Of a DNA stretch of 24,188 bases, positions 8,496 through 15,991 are shown one piece after another. Where the stretch lies: assembly GCA_026647295.1 (NCBI GenBank), contig JAPKHB010000015.1, positions 1 to 24,188 on the forward strand. Direction: 5' to 3'. This DNA is from Planctomycetota bacterium (lineage in GTDB: Bacteria; Planctomycetota; PLA2; JAEUHO01). The notes beneath the pieces are model-generated. The model was not told the origin of the DNA, searched no databases, and saw nothing but the letters and a program-made list of their open reading frames with translations. The position numbers and the translations under genes are program-made. Within the stretch, counting starts at the first letter, position 1. Each line of letters starts with the position of its first letter.

Positions 8496-8849
8496 CTACC
8501 CCTTGAGGCTCCGGACCTGGTCGACGTCGACCCGATCGCGGCTGTCGAAGACGTTGAGGACGATGGCCAGCGCCACCGCGGCCTCCGCCGCGGCGATCAC
8601 CAGCACGAACAGGGCGAACACCTGGCCCCGGACCAGGCCGGGCCCGAAGCGGTCGAAGGCCACCAGGTTGAGGTTGGCGGCGTTGAGCATCAGCTCGATG
8701 CCGATCAGGATGGCGACGGCGTTGCGGCGCGCGAGCACGGTGACCAGGCCGGCGGAGAAGAGCGCGGCGCCGACCACGAGGTAGGGGCCGAGGCCGACGG
8801 CCGCCAGGGACGGAGCCCCGGGGAGGGCGAGCAGGGGCACGGGGCTCAC
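8496..8849 (-). CDS. nuoK: NADH-quinone oxidoreductase subunit K
   Basis: A small three-helix subunit, 117 aa. The two membrane glutamates of the E-channel are present: E52 in AILIGIELMLNAANLNLVAF and E89 in FVLVIAAAEAAVALAIVL. The GTG start overlaps the nuoJ stop (GTGA), giving an N-terminal extension of about 17 residues relative to the usual subunit. A GTG at codon 4 is also possible. The C terminus continues about 12 residues past the last helix (SRDRVDVDQVRSLKG). Confidence 0.95.
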   Translation of the reverse strand: MSPVPLLALPGAPSLAAVGLGPYLVVGAALFSAGLVTVLARRNAVAILIGIELMLNAANLNLVAFDRFGPGLVRGQVFALFVLVIAAAEAAVALAIVLNVFDSRDRVDVDQVRSLKG

Positions 8850-9415
8850 GGTTCGCGCCTCCGCCGGGCCAGGTAGGCCGCCCCGACCAGCGCGGCGAGC
8901 AACAGCACCGAGGCGACCTCGAAGGGCACCAGGAACTGGTCGGGGTCGAGGAACGCGCGGCCGATCGGCGCCGTGGTGGGCGTCGGGTCCGCGGGCCGGG
9001 GCTGCGCGGGCCAGCGGGTGCCGCCGATGGCGAGCAGGAGGCCGAGGAACACGGCCGCCCCCGCCAGGATGGCGCCGGTCGGGCGCCGCGGGCCCTCCTG
9101 GCCCAGCACGACCTGGGTCCGCCCCGTGAGGAGCACGCCGAAGACGAGCAGCACGAGGATGCCGCCCACGTAGACGATCACCTGGCCGAGCGCGACGAAG
9201 TCGGCGCCGAGCAGGAAGTAGAGCCCGGCCACCCCGAACAGCGCCGCCAGCAGGCAGAACGCGGCGTGCACGATGCGCGGTGCGGTGGCCGCGCCGATCG
9301 CGCCGAGCACGCTCACGCCGGCCAGCCCGCCGAAGACGATCCCGGGCAGGTGGGGCGTGAGGTCCGGGATCGGCAGGGCGGCCGGGCCGACCGCGGCGAG
9401 GGCGAGCGCGCTCAT
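8846..9415 (-). CDS. nuoJ: NADH-quinone oxidoreductase subunit J
   Basis: Membrane subunit of 189 aa with five hydrophobic helices. The third carries the conserved ALGQVIVYVGGILVLLVFGV segment, whose flexible helix is involved in gating in the family. The ATG overlaps the nuoI stop (ATGA), and its own stop overlaps nuoK (GTGA), so the three are probably translated in a coupled way. A Pro/Thr-rich loop (PAQPRPADPTPTTAP) separates helices four and five. Confidence 0.95.
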   Translation of the reverse strand: MSALALAAVGPAALPIPDLTPHLPGIVFGGLAGVSVLGAIGAATAPRIVHAAFCLLAALFGVAGLYFLLGADFVALGQVIVYVGGILVLLVFGVLLTGRTQVVLGQEGPRRPTGAILAGAAVFLGLLLAIGGTRWPAQPRPADPTPTTAPIGRAFLDPDQFLVPFEVASVLLLAALVGAAYLARRRREP

Positions 9416-9960
9416 TCGTGCGCCTCCCCCGCGCCGCCCCCCGGCGCCGCCGCCCCGCCCGCCAGGCCGCGGGCCTTCAGGTGGGGCCGGAGCCCCGCCT
9501 CCGGGTGGGCGCTCGTTTCCGCGGTGCGCCACTCGCCCGTGCCGTTCATGAAGTCGATCTTCACGTGGTCGCCCCGCTCGAACGAGGCCAGGTCGTACTG
9601 CTGGCCCATGTGGATGCAGTCCACGGGGCAGGGGTCCACGCACAGGGCGCAGAAGAGGCACTTGCTGTAGTCGATCTCGTACTTGAGCAGCACCTTGTGC
9701 TTGCCCTTGCGCTTGCCCGGGTCCTCCTCGATCAGGATGCAGTCCACCGGGCAGGCCTTGGCGCACTTGTAGCAGACGATGCACTTCTCGGGCTCGAACT
9801 CGTGCAGGCCCCGTTCGTAGGGGCTGAAGTAGGTCTGCTCGCCGGGGTCCGGGTACTGGATCGTGGTCGGGCGGGTGAAGAAGTGCCGCCAGGTGAGGCG
9901 CATGCCCTTGGCCGTGGTCGCCACGCCGTGCCAGATGTTCTTGAGGTACGAGGAGAGCAT
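9412..9960 (-). CDS. nuoI: NADH-quinone oxidoreductase subunit I (two 4Fe-4S clusters)
   Basis: Electron-carrying subunit of the connecting arm, 182 aa. Two CxxCxxCxxxCP motifs are complete: C60, C63, C66, C70 and C101, C104, C107, C111. These carry clusters N6a and N6b. The N-terminal amphipathic region (LKNIWHGVATTAKGMRLTWR) is the usual membrane-associated segment. The tail after about residue 140 is Ala/Gly/Pro-rich and low in complexity. The ATG lies within the right half of a TGATG, preceded by GGAGGG. The sequence upstream is an 18-bp copy of the nuoH 3' end, left by an insertion. Confidence 0.97.
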   Translation of the reverse strand: MLSSYLKNIWHGVATTAKGMRLTWRHFFTRPTTIQYPDPGEQTYFSPYERGLHEFEPEKCIVCYKCAKACPVDCILIEEDPGKRKGKHKVLLKYEIDYSKCLFCALCVDPCPVDCIHMGQQYDLASFERGDHVKIDFMNGTGEWRTAETSAHPEAGLRPHLKARGLAGGAAAPGGGAGEAHE

Positions 9961-10208
9961 CAGCGGATCCCTCCACATCGTTCGAGTACGCCATGGCCCA
10001 GTCCATGGCCAAGTACGTGTCCGAAGCCAGAATCCAGGACCGTGCGCAAGCGACCGGGTCGCTGGGGCGACGGCGCCGCGAAGCCGTGGAGGACGACGCG
10101 TGGTAACAGCCACGCTAGGACGACACGGCAAAGCGCCGCCGAGCATCCAGCGAGCCGAACTTCCCTACGTCCGATTCCTGCGCCCAAGCACATCAGCGGA
10201 TCCCTCCA
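9958..10208. mobile_element. 233-bp insertion flanked by an 18-bp direct repeat at the nuoH/nuoI junction
   Basis: The 18-mer TGGAGGGATCCGCTGATG (minus strand) occurs at 10191-10208, where it ends nuoH, and again at 9958-9975, where it supplies the ribosome site and ATG of nuoI. The 215 bases between them are unrelated to Nuo, with GC near 60-65% and about 64% G/C at third positions if read in frame. Removing one copy and the insert would restore a direct TGATG overlap, which is exactly the overlap seen at nuoD/nuoH. Internal palindromes include GCGACC-G-GGTCGC and GCGTGG-TAACAG-CCACGC. I see no terminal inverted repeats and no transposase. It could be a small non-autonomous element with a long target duplication, or a slippage/recombination product. 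Confidence 0.55.
9960..10193 (-). CDS. Candidate 77-residue ORF inside the nuoH/nuoI insertion
   Basis: This frame starts with the ATG in the first copy of the 18-bp repeat, overlapping the nuoH stop as TGATG. It ends with the TGA in the second copy, overlapping the nuoI ATG as TGATG. It would be served by the GGAGG at the nuoH end. The product begins MCLGAGIGRREV, has a hydrophobic stretch at about 18-40 (AALCRVVLAWLLPRVVLHGF), and has a Gly/His run (GHVLGHGLGHGVL) before the shared tail GGIR. About 28 of 77 codons end in A or T, unlike the neighbours, which argues against a long-resident gene. An open frame this long could arise by chance, so I treat it as a candidate only. I recognise no family. 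Confidence 0.2.
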   Translation of the reverse strand: MCLGAGIGRREVRLAGCSAALCRVVLAWLLPRVVLHGFAAPSPQRPGRLRTVLDSGFGHVLGHGLGHGVLERCGGIR

Positions 10209-11326
10209 TGGACGCCGAGCCCCATGAGCCAGCGTCCGAATGCGCTCTGGTCGCCCCAGAGCACTTCGCCCAGCAGCACCTGGAGCGAGAGCCCGAGCAC
10301 GCAGACCACGCTCAAGGGCAGCAGGACCTTGTAGCAGAGGTACATCACCTTGTCGATGCGGAAGCGCGGCAGGCTCCAGCGCACCCAGATCATGACGAAG
10401 AGCAGGAACGCCGTCTTCGCGAAGAGGATGCCGAAGCCGATCCAGCGCGCGGCCGGTCCCGTCAGGTCGACGGGGAAGCCCGGGCTCCAGCCGCCCAGGA
10501 AGAGCACGGCCGCCAGCATCGAGAAGAGGATCATGGCCGAGTACTCGGCCAGGAAGAAGATGGCGAAGCGAAAGCCCGTGTACTCGGTGTGGAACCCCGC
10601 CACGAGTTCGCTCTCGGCCTCCGGCAGGTCGAAGGGCGCGCGCTTGAGGCTGGCCAGCGCCGCGGTGAAGAAGAGGAAGAAGGCCGCGAAGGCGAAGGGC
10701 CCGCGGAACACGTACCAGTTCCACAGCCAGCCCTCCTGCTGGAGGGCGATGTCGGTCAGGTTCAGCGTGCCGGCCAGCAGGGCGATCGCCAGCGCCGAGA
10801 GGCCCAGCGGCAGTTCGTAGGAGATCATCTGGGCGACCTCGCGCATGGCCCCCAGCACCGCCCACTTCGAGTTGGAGGCCCAGCCGGCCATGATCACGCC
10901 CACGACCTCGATGCTGGTGATGGCCAGCACCAGGAACAGGCCCACGTTCATGTCCGCGGCCACCAGGCCGTAGCCGAAGGGGATCACGCAGAAGGCGGCG
11001 AAGGCGCCCAGGTACACCAGGATCGGCGCGAGCACGAAGACGGGGCGGTCCGCCGTCGCCGGGATCACGTCCTCCTTGCTCAAGAGCTTCACGCCGTCGG
11101 CCAGGAACTGCAGGAGCCCCTGGGGGCCGACGCGGTTGGGCCCGATGCGCGCCTGCATCCGGCCCGAGACCCGGCGCTCGAGCCACACCACCTCGCCGGC
11201 CAGCAGGCTGGAGAAGAGGAGGATGAGCTTGCAGGCGACCAGGATGCCGATCGTGTAGACCAGCCCGGTCGGCAGCGCCTGGAGCCACGCGGTGCCGGCG
11301 ATGAGGTCGTCGAGCCACTGCTGCAT
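10193..11326 (-). CDS. nuoH: NADH-quinone oxidoreductase subunit H
   Basis: Membrane subunit that forms most of the quinone entry channel, 377 aa, with eight or nine helices. The family signatures are present: RRVSGRMQARIGPNRVGPQG, the acidic loop KRAPFDLPEAESELVAGFHT with its conserved glutamates, and the segment WVRWSLPRFRIDKVM. The ATG overlaps the nuoD stop (TGATG at 11324-11328). The last codons, GGA GGG ATC CGC TGA, lie in the 18-bp repeat shared with the nuoI leader, so the C terminus GGIR is unaffected by the insertion. Confidence 0.97.
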   Translation of the reverse strand: MQQWLDDLIAGTAWLQALPTGLVYTIGILVACKLILLFSSLLAGEVVWLERRVSGRMQARIGPNRVGPQGLLQFLADGVKLLSKEDVIPATADRPVFVLAPILVYLGAFAAFCVIPFGYGLVAADMNVGLFLVLAITSIEVVGVIMAGWASNSKWAVLGAMREVAQMISYELPLGLSALAIALLAGTLNLTDIALQQEGWLWNWYVFRGPFAFAAFFLFFTAALASLKRAPFDLPEAESELVAGFHTEYTGFRFAIFFLAEYSAMILFSMLAAVLFLGGWSPGFPVDLTGPAARWIGFGILFAKTAFLLFVMIWVRWSLPRFRIDKVMYLCYKVLLPLSVVCVLGLSLQVLLGEVLWGDQSAFGRWLMGLGVHGGIR

Positions 11327-12567
11327 CAGCGGTCCACCTCCCCCAGCACGATGTCCAGGCTGCCGATCAGCGCCACCAGGTCGGCGATCAGGGTGCCCTC
11401 GCCGACCTCGGTGATGACGGCGATGTTCGAAAAGGACGGCCCGCGGCAGCGGATGCGGTAGGCCGTGTCCTTGCCGCGGCTCACCATGTAGGCCGCCAGC
11501 TCGCCGCGGGGGTTCTCGGCGCGGACGTAGACCTCGCCCTCCGGCGGGCGCAGCGAGGCCGGCAGGTTGGCCAGCACCGGGCCCTCGGGCAGGCCCGCCA
11601 GGGCCTGGCGGACGATCTTGAGCGACTCCTCGACCTCGCGCACGCGCACCCAGTGGCGCTGGAAGCAGTCGCCCACCACGCCGGCGATGCCGCTGTGGCC
11701 GTGGGGCACCTCGAAGTCGAAGCGGTCGTAGACGGAGTACGGGACGTCGCGCCGGCAGTCCCAGTCGACGTCGGCGGCGCGCAGCGACGGGCCGGTGACC
11801 CCCCAGCGCAGGGCCGTGTCGCGGTCGATCACGCCCACGCCCGCGGTGCGGTCCTGGAAGATGCGGTTGTGCAGCAGCAGGGTGTTGTACTCGGGCAGGC
11901 GCCGCTCGACCGCGTCGAGGAACGCGCGCAGTTCGTCGAGCCACTCCGGGCTCAAGTCGCGCTTCACGCCCCCGATCCGCACGTAGTGGTACAGCAGCCG
12001 GCCGCCGGAGAGGTGGTCGAGCAGGTCCAGCCCGCGCTCCCGTTCGCGGAACTGGTGCAGGAAGGGCGTGAAGGCCCCGAGGTCCAGGCCGTACACGCCG
12101 ACCGCGAAGATGTGGCTCAGGATGCGCTGCACCTCGGCCACGATCACCCGGCAGTACTCGGCCCGCTCGGGCACCTCGATGCCGGCCAGGCGCTCGATGG
12201 CCATGCACGCCAGGTGCTCGTTGCACATGGCCCCGAGGTAGTCCATGCGGTCGACGTAGGGCAGCCACTGGTAGTACGGGACCGACTCGCCGATCTTCTC
12301 GCAGCAGCGGTGGATGTTCCCCACGTGCGGCTGCAGGGCGCGCACCACCTCGCCGTCGGTGCGGATCACCACCCGCAGCACGCCGTGCGTGGCGGGGTGC
12401 TGCGGCCCCATGTTGAAGACCATCTCCTCGGTGCGCAGGTCGCGCCCGACCAGTTCCTGGCGCTCGTGGAACTCCACGGCCGCGGGCTCGCCGCCGCCGC
12501 CATACAGGCCCCCGGGCACGAGGCCCCCGGGCCCCTGCGCCGCCCCCCGGACGCCCCCCGGGCTCAC
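11326..12567 (-). CDS. nuoD: NADH-quinone oxidoreductase subunit D
   Basis: The 49-kDa-type subunit, related to hydrogenase large subunits, which builds the quinone site with NuoB. It has 413 aa. The quinone-site loop MVFNMGPQHPATHGVLRV is complete with its histidine. PYVDRMDYL should carry the site tyrosine. The C terminus has the expected VALIGSLDIVLGEVDR ending. HRCCEKIGES replaces the more common HRGTEK form. I chose the GTG at 12565-12567, which overlaps the nuoC stop (GTGA) and has GGAGG just upstream. It adds a Gly/Pro-rich leader of about 30 residues before VEFHERQEL, and a later GTG at that valine is possible. Confidence 0.95.
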   Translation of the reverse strand: MSPGGVRGAAQGPGGLVPGGLYGGGGEPAAVEFHERQELVGRDLRTEEMVFNMGPQHPATHGVLRVVIRTDGEVVRALQPHVGNIHRCCEKIGESVPYYQWLPYVDRMDYLGAMCNEHLACMAIERLAGIEVPERAEYCRVIVAEVQRILSHIFAVGVYGLDLGAFTPFLHQFRERERGLDLLDHLSGGRLLYHYVRIGGVKRDLSPEWLDELRAFLDAVERRLPEYNTLLLHNRIFQDRTAGVGVIDRDTALRWGVTGPSLRAADVDWDCRRDVPYSVYDRFDFEVPHGHSGIAGVVGDCFQRHWVRVREVEESLKIVRQALAGLPEGPVLANLPASLRPPEGEVYVRAENPRGELAAYMVSRGKDTAYRIRCRGPSFSNIAVITEVGEGTLIADLVALIGSLDIVLGEVDR

Positions 12568-13157
12568 AGCCCCTCCGGCGGGATGATCGGCACCCCGTGG
12601 TAGTCCGCGGGGTACTCCCAGTCCTTGCGCAGCGGATGGCCGGGCCAGTCCTCCGGCAGGAGGATGCGGTGGAGTTCCTTGCGCCCGGTGAAGCGGATCC
12701 CGAGCAGGTCGTAGGTCTCGCGCTCGTGCCAGTCGGCGCCGGTCCACAGGTCCATCACGGTGGGCACCTCCGGGGCGTCCCGGGGCACGCGCACGCGCAG
12801 GCAGACGAACGGGTCGTTCTTGAGCGGCCGGCGGCGGTAGGCGGCGTCGGGCCGCCGGGCGTAGGAGACGAGGTGGTAGAGCACCTCCATCTCGCCCGTC
12901 TCCGGCCAATCCACCCCGGAGATGAGGTGGCAGCAGTCCAGGGCGAGGTCCGGGTCGTCGCGCAGGAGGCGGGCCGCCTCGCGCAGCCGGTCGGCGCCCA
13001 CCCGAAGCCAGGGGTGGCGCCCGCCCGGTTCGTGCGCGAGCACCGCCCCGGGGGCCCGGCGTTCGAGCAGGGCCAGGGCCCGGGCCGTCACGGGGTCGGG
13101 CTCGCCGACGTCCGGCCGGGGGGGGGCGGGGGGGGTCTTGTCCTTCGGCTCGCTCAT
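12564..13157 (-). CDS. nuoC: NADH-quinone oxidoreductase subunit C
   Basis: The 30-kDa-type subunit of the peripheral arm, 197 aa from ATG 13155-13157. The family signature is clear in TGADWHERETYDLLGIRFTG and HRILLPEDWPGHPLRKDWE. The protein is separate from NuoD, not fused as in enterobacteria. The N terminus (about 25 residues, KDKTPPAPPRPDVGEPDP) is a Pro-rich linker. A GTG at 13233-13235 in the same frame would overlap the end of nuoB by 8 nt and add 26 low-complexity residues. The tight packing of the operon makes that possible, and neither start has a strong ribosome site. Confidence 0.95.
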   Translation of the reverse strand: MSEPKDKTPPAPPRPDVGEPDPVTARALALLERRAPGAVLAHEPGGRHPWLRVGADRLREAARLLRDDPDLALDCCHLISGVDWPETGEMEVLYHLVSYARRPDAAYRRRPLKNDPFVCLRVRVPRDAPEVPTVMDLWTGADWHERETYDLLGIRFTGRKELHRILLPEDWPGHPLRKDWEYPADYHGVPIIPPEGL

Positions 13158-13227
13158 GCCTGCGGGTCGCTTCCGGCCTTCTCGGGGCGGGTGGCCTTCG
13201 GGTCGCGGGAGGGGGACTGGCGTCGGA

Positions 13228-13782
13228 TCAGGCACTGGCGCGGCGGCCGGCCGCGGCCGGGGCGCCCAGGGTGGCGCCGCCCCGCTCCTCGATGCGGAAC
13301 TGGAGCTTGCGGATGGCGTCGATCAGGGCCTCGGGGCGCGGGGGGCAGCCGGGCAGGTAGACGTCGACGGGCACGATCAGGTCGACGCCCTGGACGACGT
13401 GGTAGCCAAAGCGGCTGTAGGGCCCGCCGCCGACCACGCAGGCGCCCATCGCGATCACGTACTTGGGGTCGGGCATCTGCTCGTACAGCCGCCGAAGGCG
13501 CGGAGCCATCTTGTGGCTCAAGGTCCCGGCGACGATCATCAGGTCGCTCTGGCGCGGCGAGGCGCGGAACACCCCCGCCCCGAAGCGGTCCAGGTCGTAC
13601 TTCGTCGCGGCCGTGGCCATCATCTCCATCGCGCAGCAGGCGAGGCCGAAGGCCATCGGCCACAGCGCGTGGCGCCGCCCCCAGTCCTTCACCCACTCGA
13701 CCTTGGTGAGGATGACGCTCTGCTGCAGCTCGGGGTCGAGCCCCGCGCCGCCGGACGGTCCGTCCGCGGTGTCACGACTCAT
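13228..13782 (-). CDS. nuoB: NADH-quinone oxidoreductase subunit B (cluster N2)
   Basis: Carries the terminal 4Fe-4S cluster N2 that reduces quinone. It has 184 aa. The four ligands are visible: C49 and C50 (GLACCAMEMM), C115 (MGACVVGGGPY) and C146 (YLPGCPPRPEALI). RQSDLMIVAGTLSHKMAP is also typical. The ATG start lies inside the end of nuoA, an 11-nt overlap. The tail after residue 165 is Ala/Gly-rich. Confidence 0.97.
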   Translation of the reverse strand: MSRDTADGPSGGAGLDPELQQSVILTKVEWVKDWGRRHALWPMAFGLACCAMEMMATAATKYDLDRFGAGVFRASPRQSDLMIVAGTLSHKMAPRLRRLYEQMPDPKYVIAMGACVVGGGPYSRFGYHVVQGVDLIVPVDVYLPGCPPRPEALIDAIRKLQFRIEERGGATLGAPAAAGRRASA

Positions 13783-14296
13783 CGCTGCCTCCCTCGGGCG
13801 CCCCGGCCAGGACCGCCTCGCGGGGGGCCGCCCCGGTGCCCCGGCCGGTGTGCGCCGCGCCGATCAGCACGGCGTTGCGCGCGTCGTCGTCGCGCACCAG
13901 CGCCTGGCGCACGGACGCGGTGCGCGTCCAGTCGATGTCCCCCCGGGCCCACACGTAGAGCAGGCCCACCATCAGGATCACGATGAAGGCCCCCGCCTCG
14001 AGCAGCCCGAGCCAGCCGAGACCGCTGCCGACCAGGTCCCGGAAGATCGCCGCCCACGGGAACAGCAGCGCGACCTCCACGTCGAAGACCACGAACATCA
14101 ACGCGACGGTGTAGAAGCGGATGTCGAAGCGGATCCACGCCTGGCCGACGGTGGGCTCGCCGCACTCGTAGATCGCGAGCTTGCCGGGCTCGCGCCCGCT
14201 GCGCGGCCGCAGCAGCCAGGCCAGCCCCAGGTTGAGGAGCACGAACGCGACGGCGATCACGCAGAAGACCAGGACGTTCGCGAACTCGAAGTACAC
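13772..14296 (-). CDS. nuoA: NADH-quinone oxidoreductase subunit A
   Basis: A small three-helix membrane subunit at the junction of the two arms, 174 aa from a GTG start (VYFEFANVLVFCVIAVAF). The signatures YECGEPTVGQAW, RFYTVALMFVVFDVEVALLF and PWA are intact. A GGAG lies about 9 nt before the GTG. A C-terminal extension of about 45 residues after the third helix (from WTRTASVRQ onward), Gly/Ala-rich, makes it longer than the usual 120-145. It is first in the operon, and its 3' end overlaps nuoB. Confidence 0.95.
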   Translation of the reverse strand: MYFEFANVLVFCVIAVAFVLLNLGLAWLLRPRSGREPGKLAIYECGEPTVGQAWIRFDIRFYTVALMFVVFDVEVALLFPWAAIFRDLVGSGLGWLGLLEAGAFIVILMVGLLYVWARGDIDWTRTASVRQALVRDDDARNAVLIGAAHTGRGTGAAPREAVLAGAPEGGSDES

Positions 14297-14581
14297 CGGG
14301 GGCGCTCCGGGGTGCCGGCGAGGGGGACGCGCGTGAAGGTAACAAGCACGGCCCCGCGCCAAGACTCGTTTCGGGGTGGGACCCGGCCCCGCGGCCCCGG
14401 GACGCCCGCCCGCGCGGCGCGCCCGCGGCGCGCGCGCCCGTGGCGCCGCCGGGCACGGCGCGCCCGGCGTCGCCGGCCTGTGTAGGATGTGCCGCCTGGC
14501 GGGCCCGCGGCCCGCGTCGACCCCGCGGCCCGGCGCCGCGGCTCGACGCCGGCGCCGCGCCGGCCCACGGGAGGACCCAGC
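14297..14581. promoter_or_regulatory. Divergent spacer between nuoA and the sugar dehydrogenase gene
   Basis: This 285-bp non-coding stretch must hold the start signals for both the long nuo string (leftward) and the dehydrogenase (rightward). Leftward, a weak pair is TTGGCG (minus strand, 14357-14362) and TACCTT (14336-14341). The 15-nt spacing is short, but the pair lies in the only A/T-richer patch (about 14334-14370). Rightward, TAGGAT at 14483-14488 could be a -10 box, but I see no matching -35. The rest is extremely GC-rich with many CCGCGG-type palindromes. The dehydrogenase ribosome site, GGGAGG, lies 7-8 nt before its ATG. Individual boxes are low confidence; the assignment of the whole spacer as a control region follows from gene layout. 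Confidence 0.35.
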
Positions 14582-15901
14582 ATGCCCCTGACCGCGCGGC
14601 CCGCGACCTCGAGGCCCCCGACCCCGCGATCGGCCAACCCGCCCGACCACCGGCCGCGCCGGGGCGTCCCCCGGGCCCTTGCCGTCGCGCGCGCCCTCTC
14701 CCTGTGGACGGCGCTCCTGGCGGCCCCCGCGGCGCTGCGGCCCGCGCTGGCCGCCCCGCCACCCTCGTTCGAGGGCGTCCAACTCGTCGACGCCTGGCCC
14801 GACGTCGAGTTCAAGGAGCCGATCTTCGTCGTGCACGCGGGCGACGCCACCGACTGGCTCTACGTCGGCGAGCAGGGCGGCCGGGTCCAGCGCATCGCCA
14901 AGTACCGCGGGACCGGTCCCGTCGGCCGGCCCACCCTCTACCTCGACATCGCGTCGTTGTGCTACGCCCGCAGCCAGGGCGGACTCCTGGGCATGGCCTT
15001 CCACCCCGAGTTCCGCACCAACCGCCTCGCGTACGTGTCCTACCTGGCCGAGCGTCCGGGCGCGCCCGACGGGCGGGTCTTCGCGCTGCGCATCGTGGAG
15101 TACCGCGACGTGGGCGACCGGCTCGACCCCGGCAGCGCGCGCGTGGTCCTGGAGGTTCCGAAGAAGACCGCCCAGCACCAGGGGGGCTGGATCGCCTTCG
15201 GCCCCGACCGCATGCTCTACGTCGGCACGGGGGACGGCAACGAGGGCAAGGACGACCCGCAGCGCAACGCCCAGGACGCGCTCAACCTCCTGGGGAAGAT
15301 CCTGCGCATCGACCCCCTCGGCGGGTCGGGCGGCCGGGGCTACGGCATCCCGAGCGGAAACCCCTGGCCGTCGAGCCCCGGGCAGGTGCATCCGGCCATC
15401 TGGGCCTACGGCTTCCGCAACCCCTGGCGCTTTTCCTGGGACCCGGCGGGCCGCATGCTCACCACCGAGCCCGGCACCACGGGACCGGAGAGCCGGGAGT
15501 GGGTGACGGTCGTCGAGCGCGCCGGCAACCACGGCTGGCCGTTCTACGAGGGCACGCGCGTGCTCGTCGCCCCGCCCGCCGGGCAGACCTTCGTCCCGCG
15601 CGCCTTCGAGTACGTGCGGGGGCCGGGGGACGCGGGCACCGCCGGGGTGGGCGGGCACGTCTACCGGGGGGACCGCATCAAGGCCCTCAAGGGCAAGTAC
15701 GTCTTCGGCGACTACATGCGCGGCGAGGTCTACTGCATCGACCTCGTGGACGGCCCGCAGGGCCGTCCGCAGGGCCGCAACTGGCGCAAGGTGGGCGAGT
15801 GCCCCGACATGGCGTCCATCGGCGAAGACGCGCAGGGCGAACTCTATTTCTGCTCCAACGGCGACCTCGGGGTGGTGTTCACCCTCGCCCCGACCGGCTG
15901 A
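14582..15901 (+). CDS. Exported PQQ-type aldose/sorbosone dehydrogenase family protein
   Basis: A six-bladed beta-propeller of the soluble glucose dehydrogenase (GSDH) family, 439 aa. The family oxidises sugars with bound PQQ in the periplasm; the actual substrate cannot be told. Visible family motifs are GGLLGMAFHPEFRTN with the catalytic-type H141, HQGGWIAFGPDRMLYVGTGD, LLGKILRIDP, and YGFRNPWRFSWDP with the arginine that contacts PQQ in relatives. The N terminus has an Arg-rich stretch and then a hydrophobic segment at about 33-58 ending AALRPALAAPP, consistent with Sec export. The start is ATG 14582, preceded by GGGAGG. It is alone on the plus strand, divergent from nuoA and convergent with trxB. 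No cytochrome domain is attached. Confidence 0.9.
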   Translation: MPLTARPATSRPPTPRSANPPDHRPRRGVPRALAVARALSLWTALLAAPAALRPALAAPPPSFEGVQLVDAWPDVEFKEPIFVVHAGDATDWLYVGEQGGRVQRIAKYRGTGPVGRPTLYLDIASLCYARSQGGLLGMAFHPEFRTNRLAYVSYLAERPGAPDGRVFALRIVEYRDVGDRLDPGSARVVLEVPKKTAQHQGGWIAFGPDRMLYVGTGDGNEGKDDPQRNAQDALNLLGKILRIDPLGGSGGRGYGIPSGNPWPSSPGQVHPAIWAYGFRNPWRFSWDPAGRMLTTEPGTTGPESREWVTVVERAGNHGWPFYEGTRVLVAPPAGQTFVPRAFEYVRGPGDAGTAGVGGHVYRGDRIKALKGKYVFGDYMRGEVYCIDLVDGPQGRPQGRNWRKVGECPDMASIGEDAQGELYFCSNGDLGVVFTLAPTG

Positions 15902-15925
15902 CCCGCGCCCCGACCGGCTCGCCCC

Positions 15926-15945
15926 ACGGGCCGCCAACGGCCCGT
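15926..15945. terminator. GC-rich hairpin between convergent genes
   Basis: ACGGGCC-GCCAAC-GGCCCGT forms a perfect 7-bp stem with a 6-nt loop. It lies 25 nt after the dehydrogenase stop and 47 nt before the trxB stop on the other strand. There is no T-run on either side, so intrinsic termination is uncertain, but the place suits a shared bidirectional terminator or an RNA 3'-end stabiliser. A second small stem, CCGGCC-GCG-GGCCGG, follows at about 15978-15992. Confidence 0.35.
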
Positions 15946-15991
15946 CCCGCCCGAGGCGGCGCCCGGGCGGCGCCCCCCGGCCGCGGGCCGG

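Noticed and set aside
3465..8876. Very long plus-strand open frame (about 1800 codons) opposite the nuo genes
   Set aside because: It is rich in His, Glu, Gln and Arg, as expected for the antisense of GC-rich membrane protein genes. The minus strand carries unmistakable NuoL, NuoM and NuoN signatures.
14489..14581. Upstream extension of the sugar dehydrogenase by 31 codons from an ATG at 14489
   Set aside because: The extension is low-complexity Arg/Pro/Ala with no ribosome site, whereas ATG 14582 has GGGAGG at good spacing and leads into a signal-peptide-like start.
15926..15945. Hairpin taken as a definite intrinsic terminator
   Set aside because: There is no T-run on either strand, so it is kept only as a low-confidence feature.
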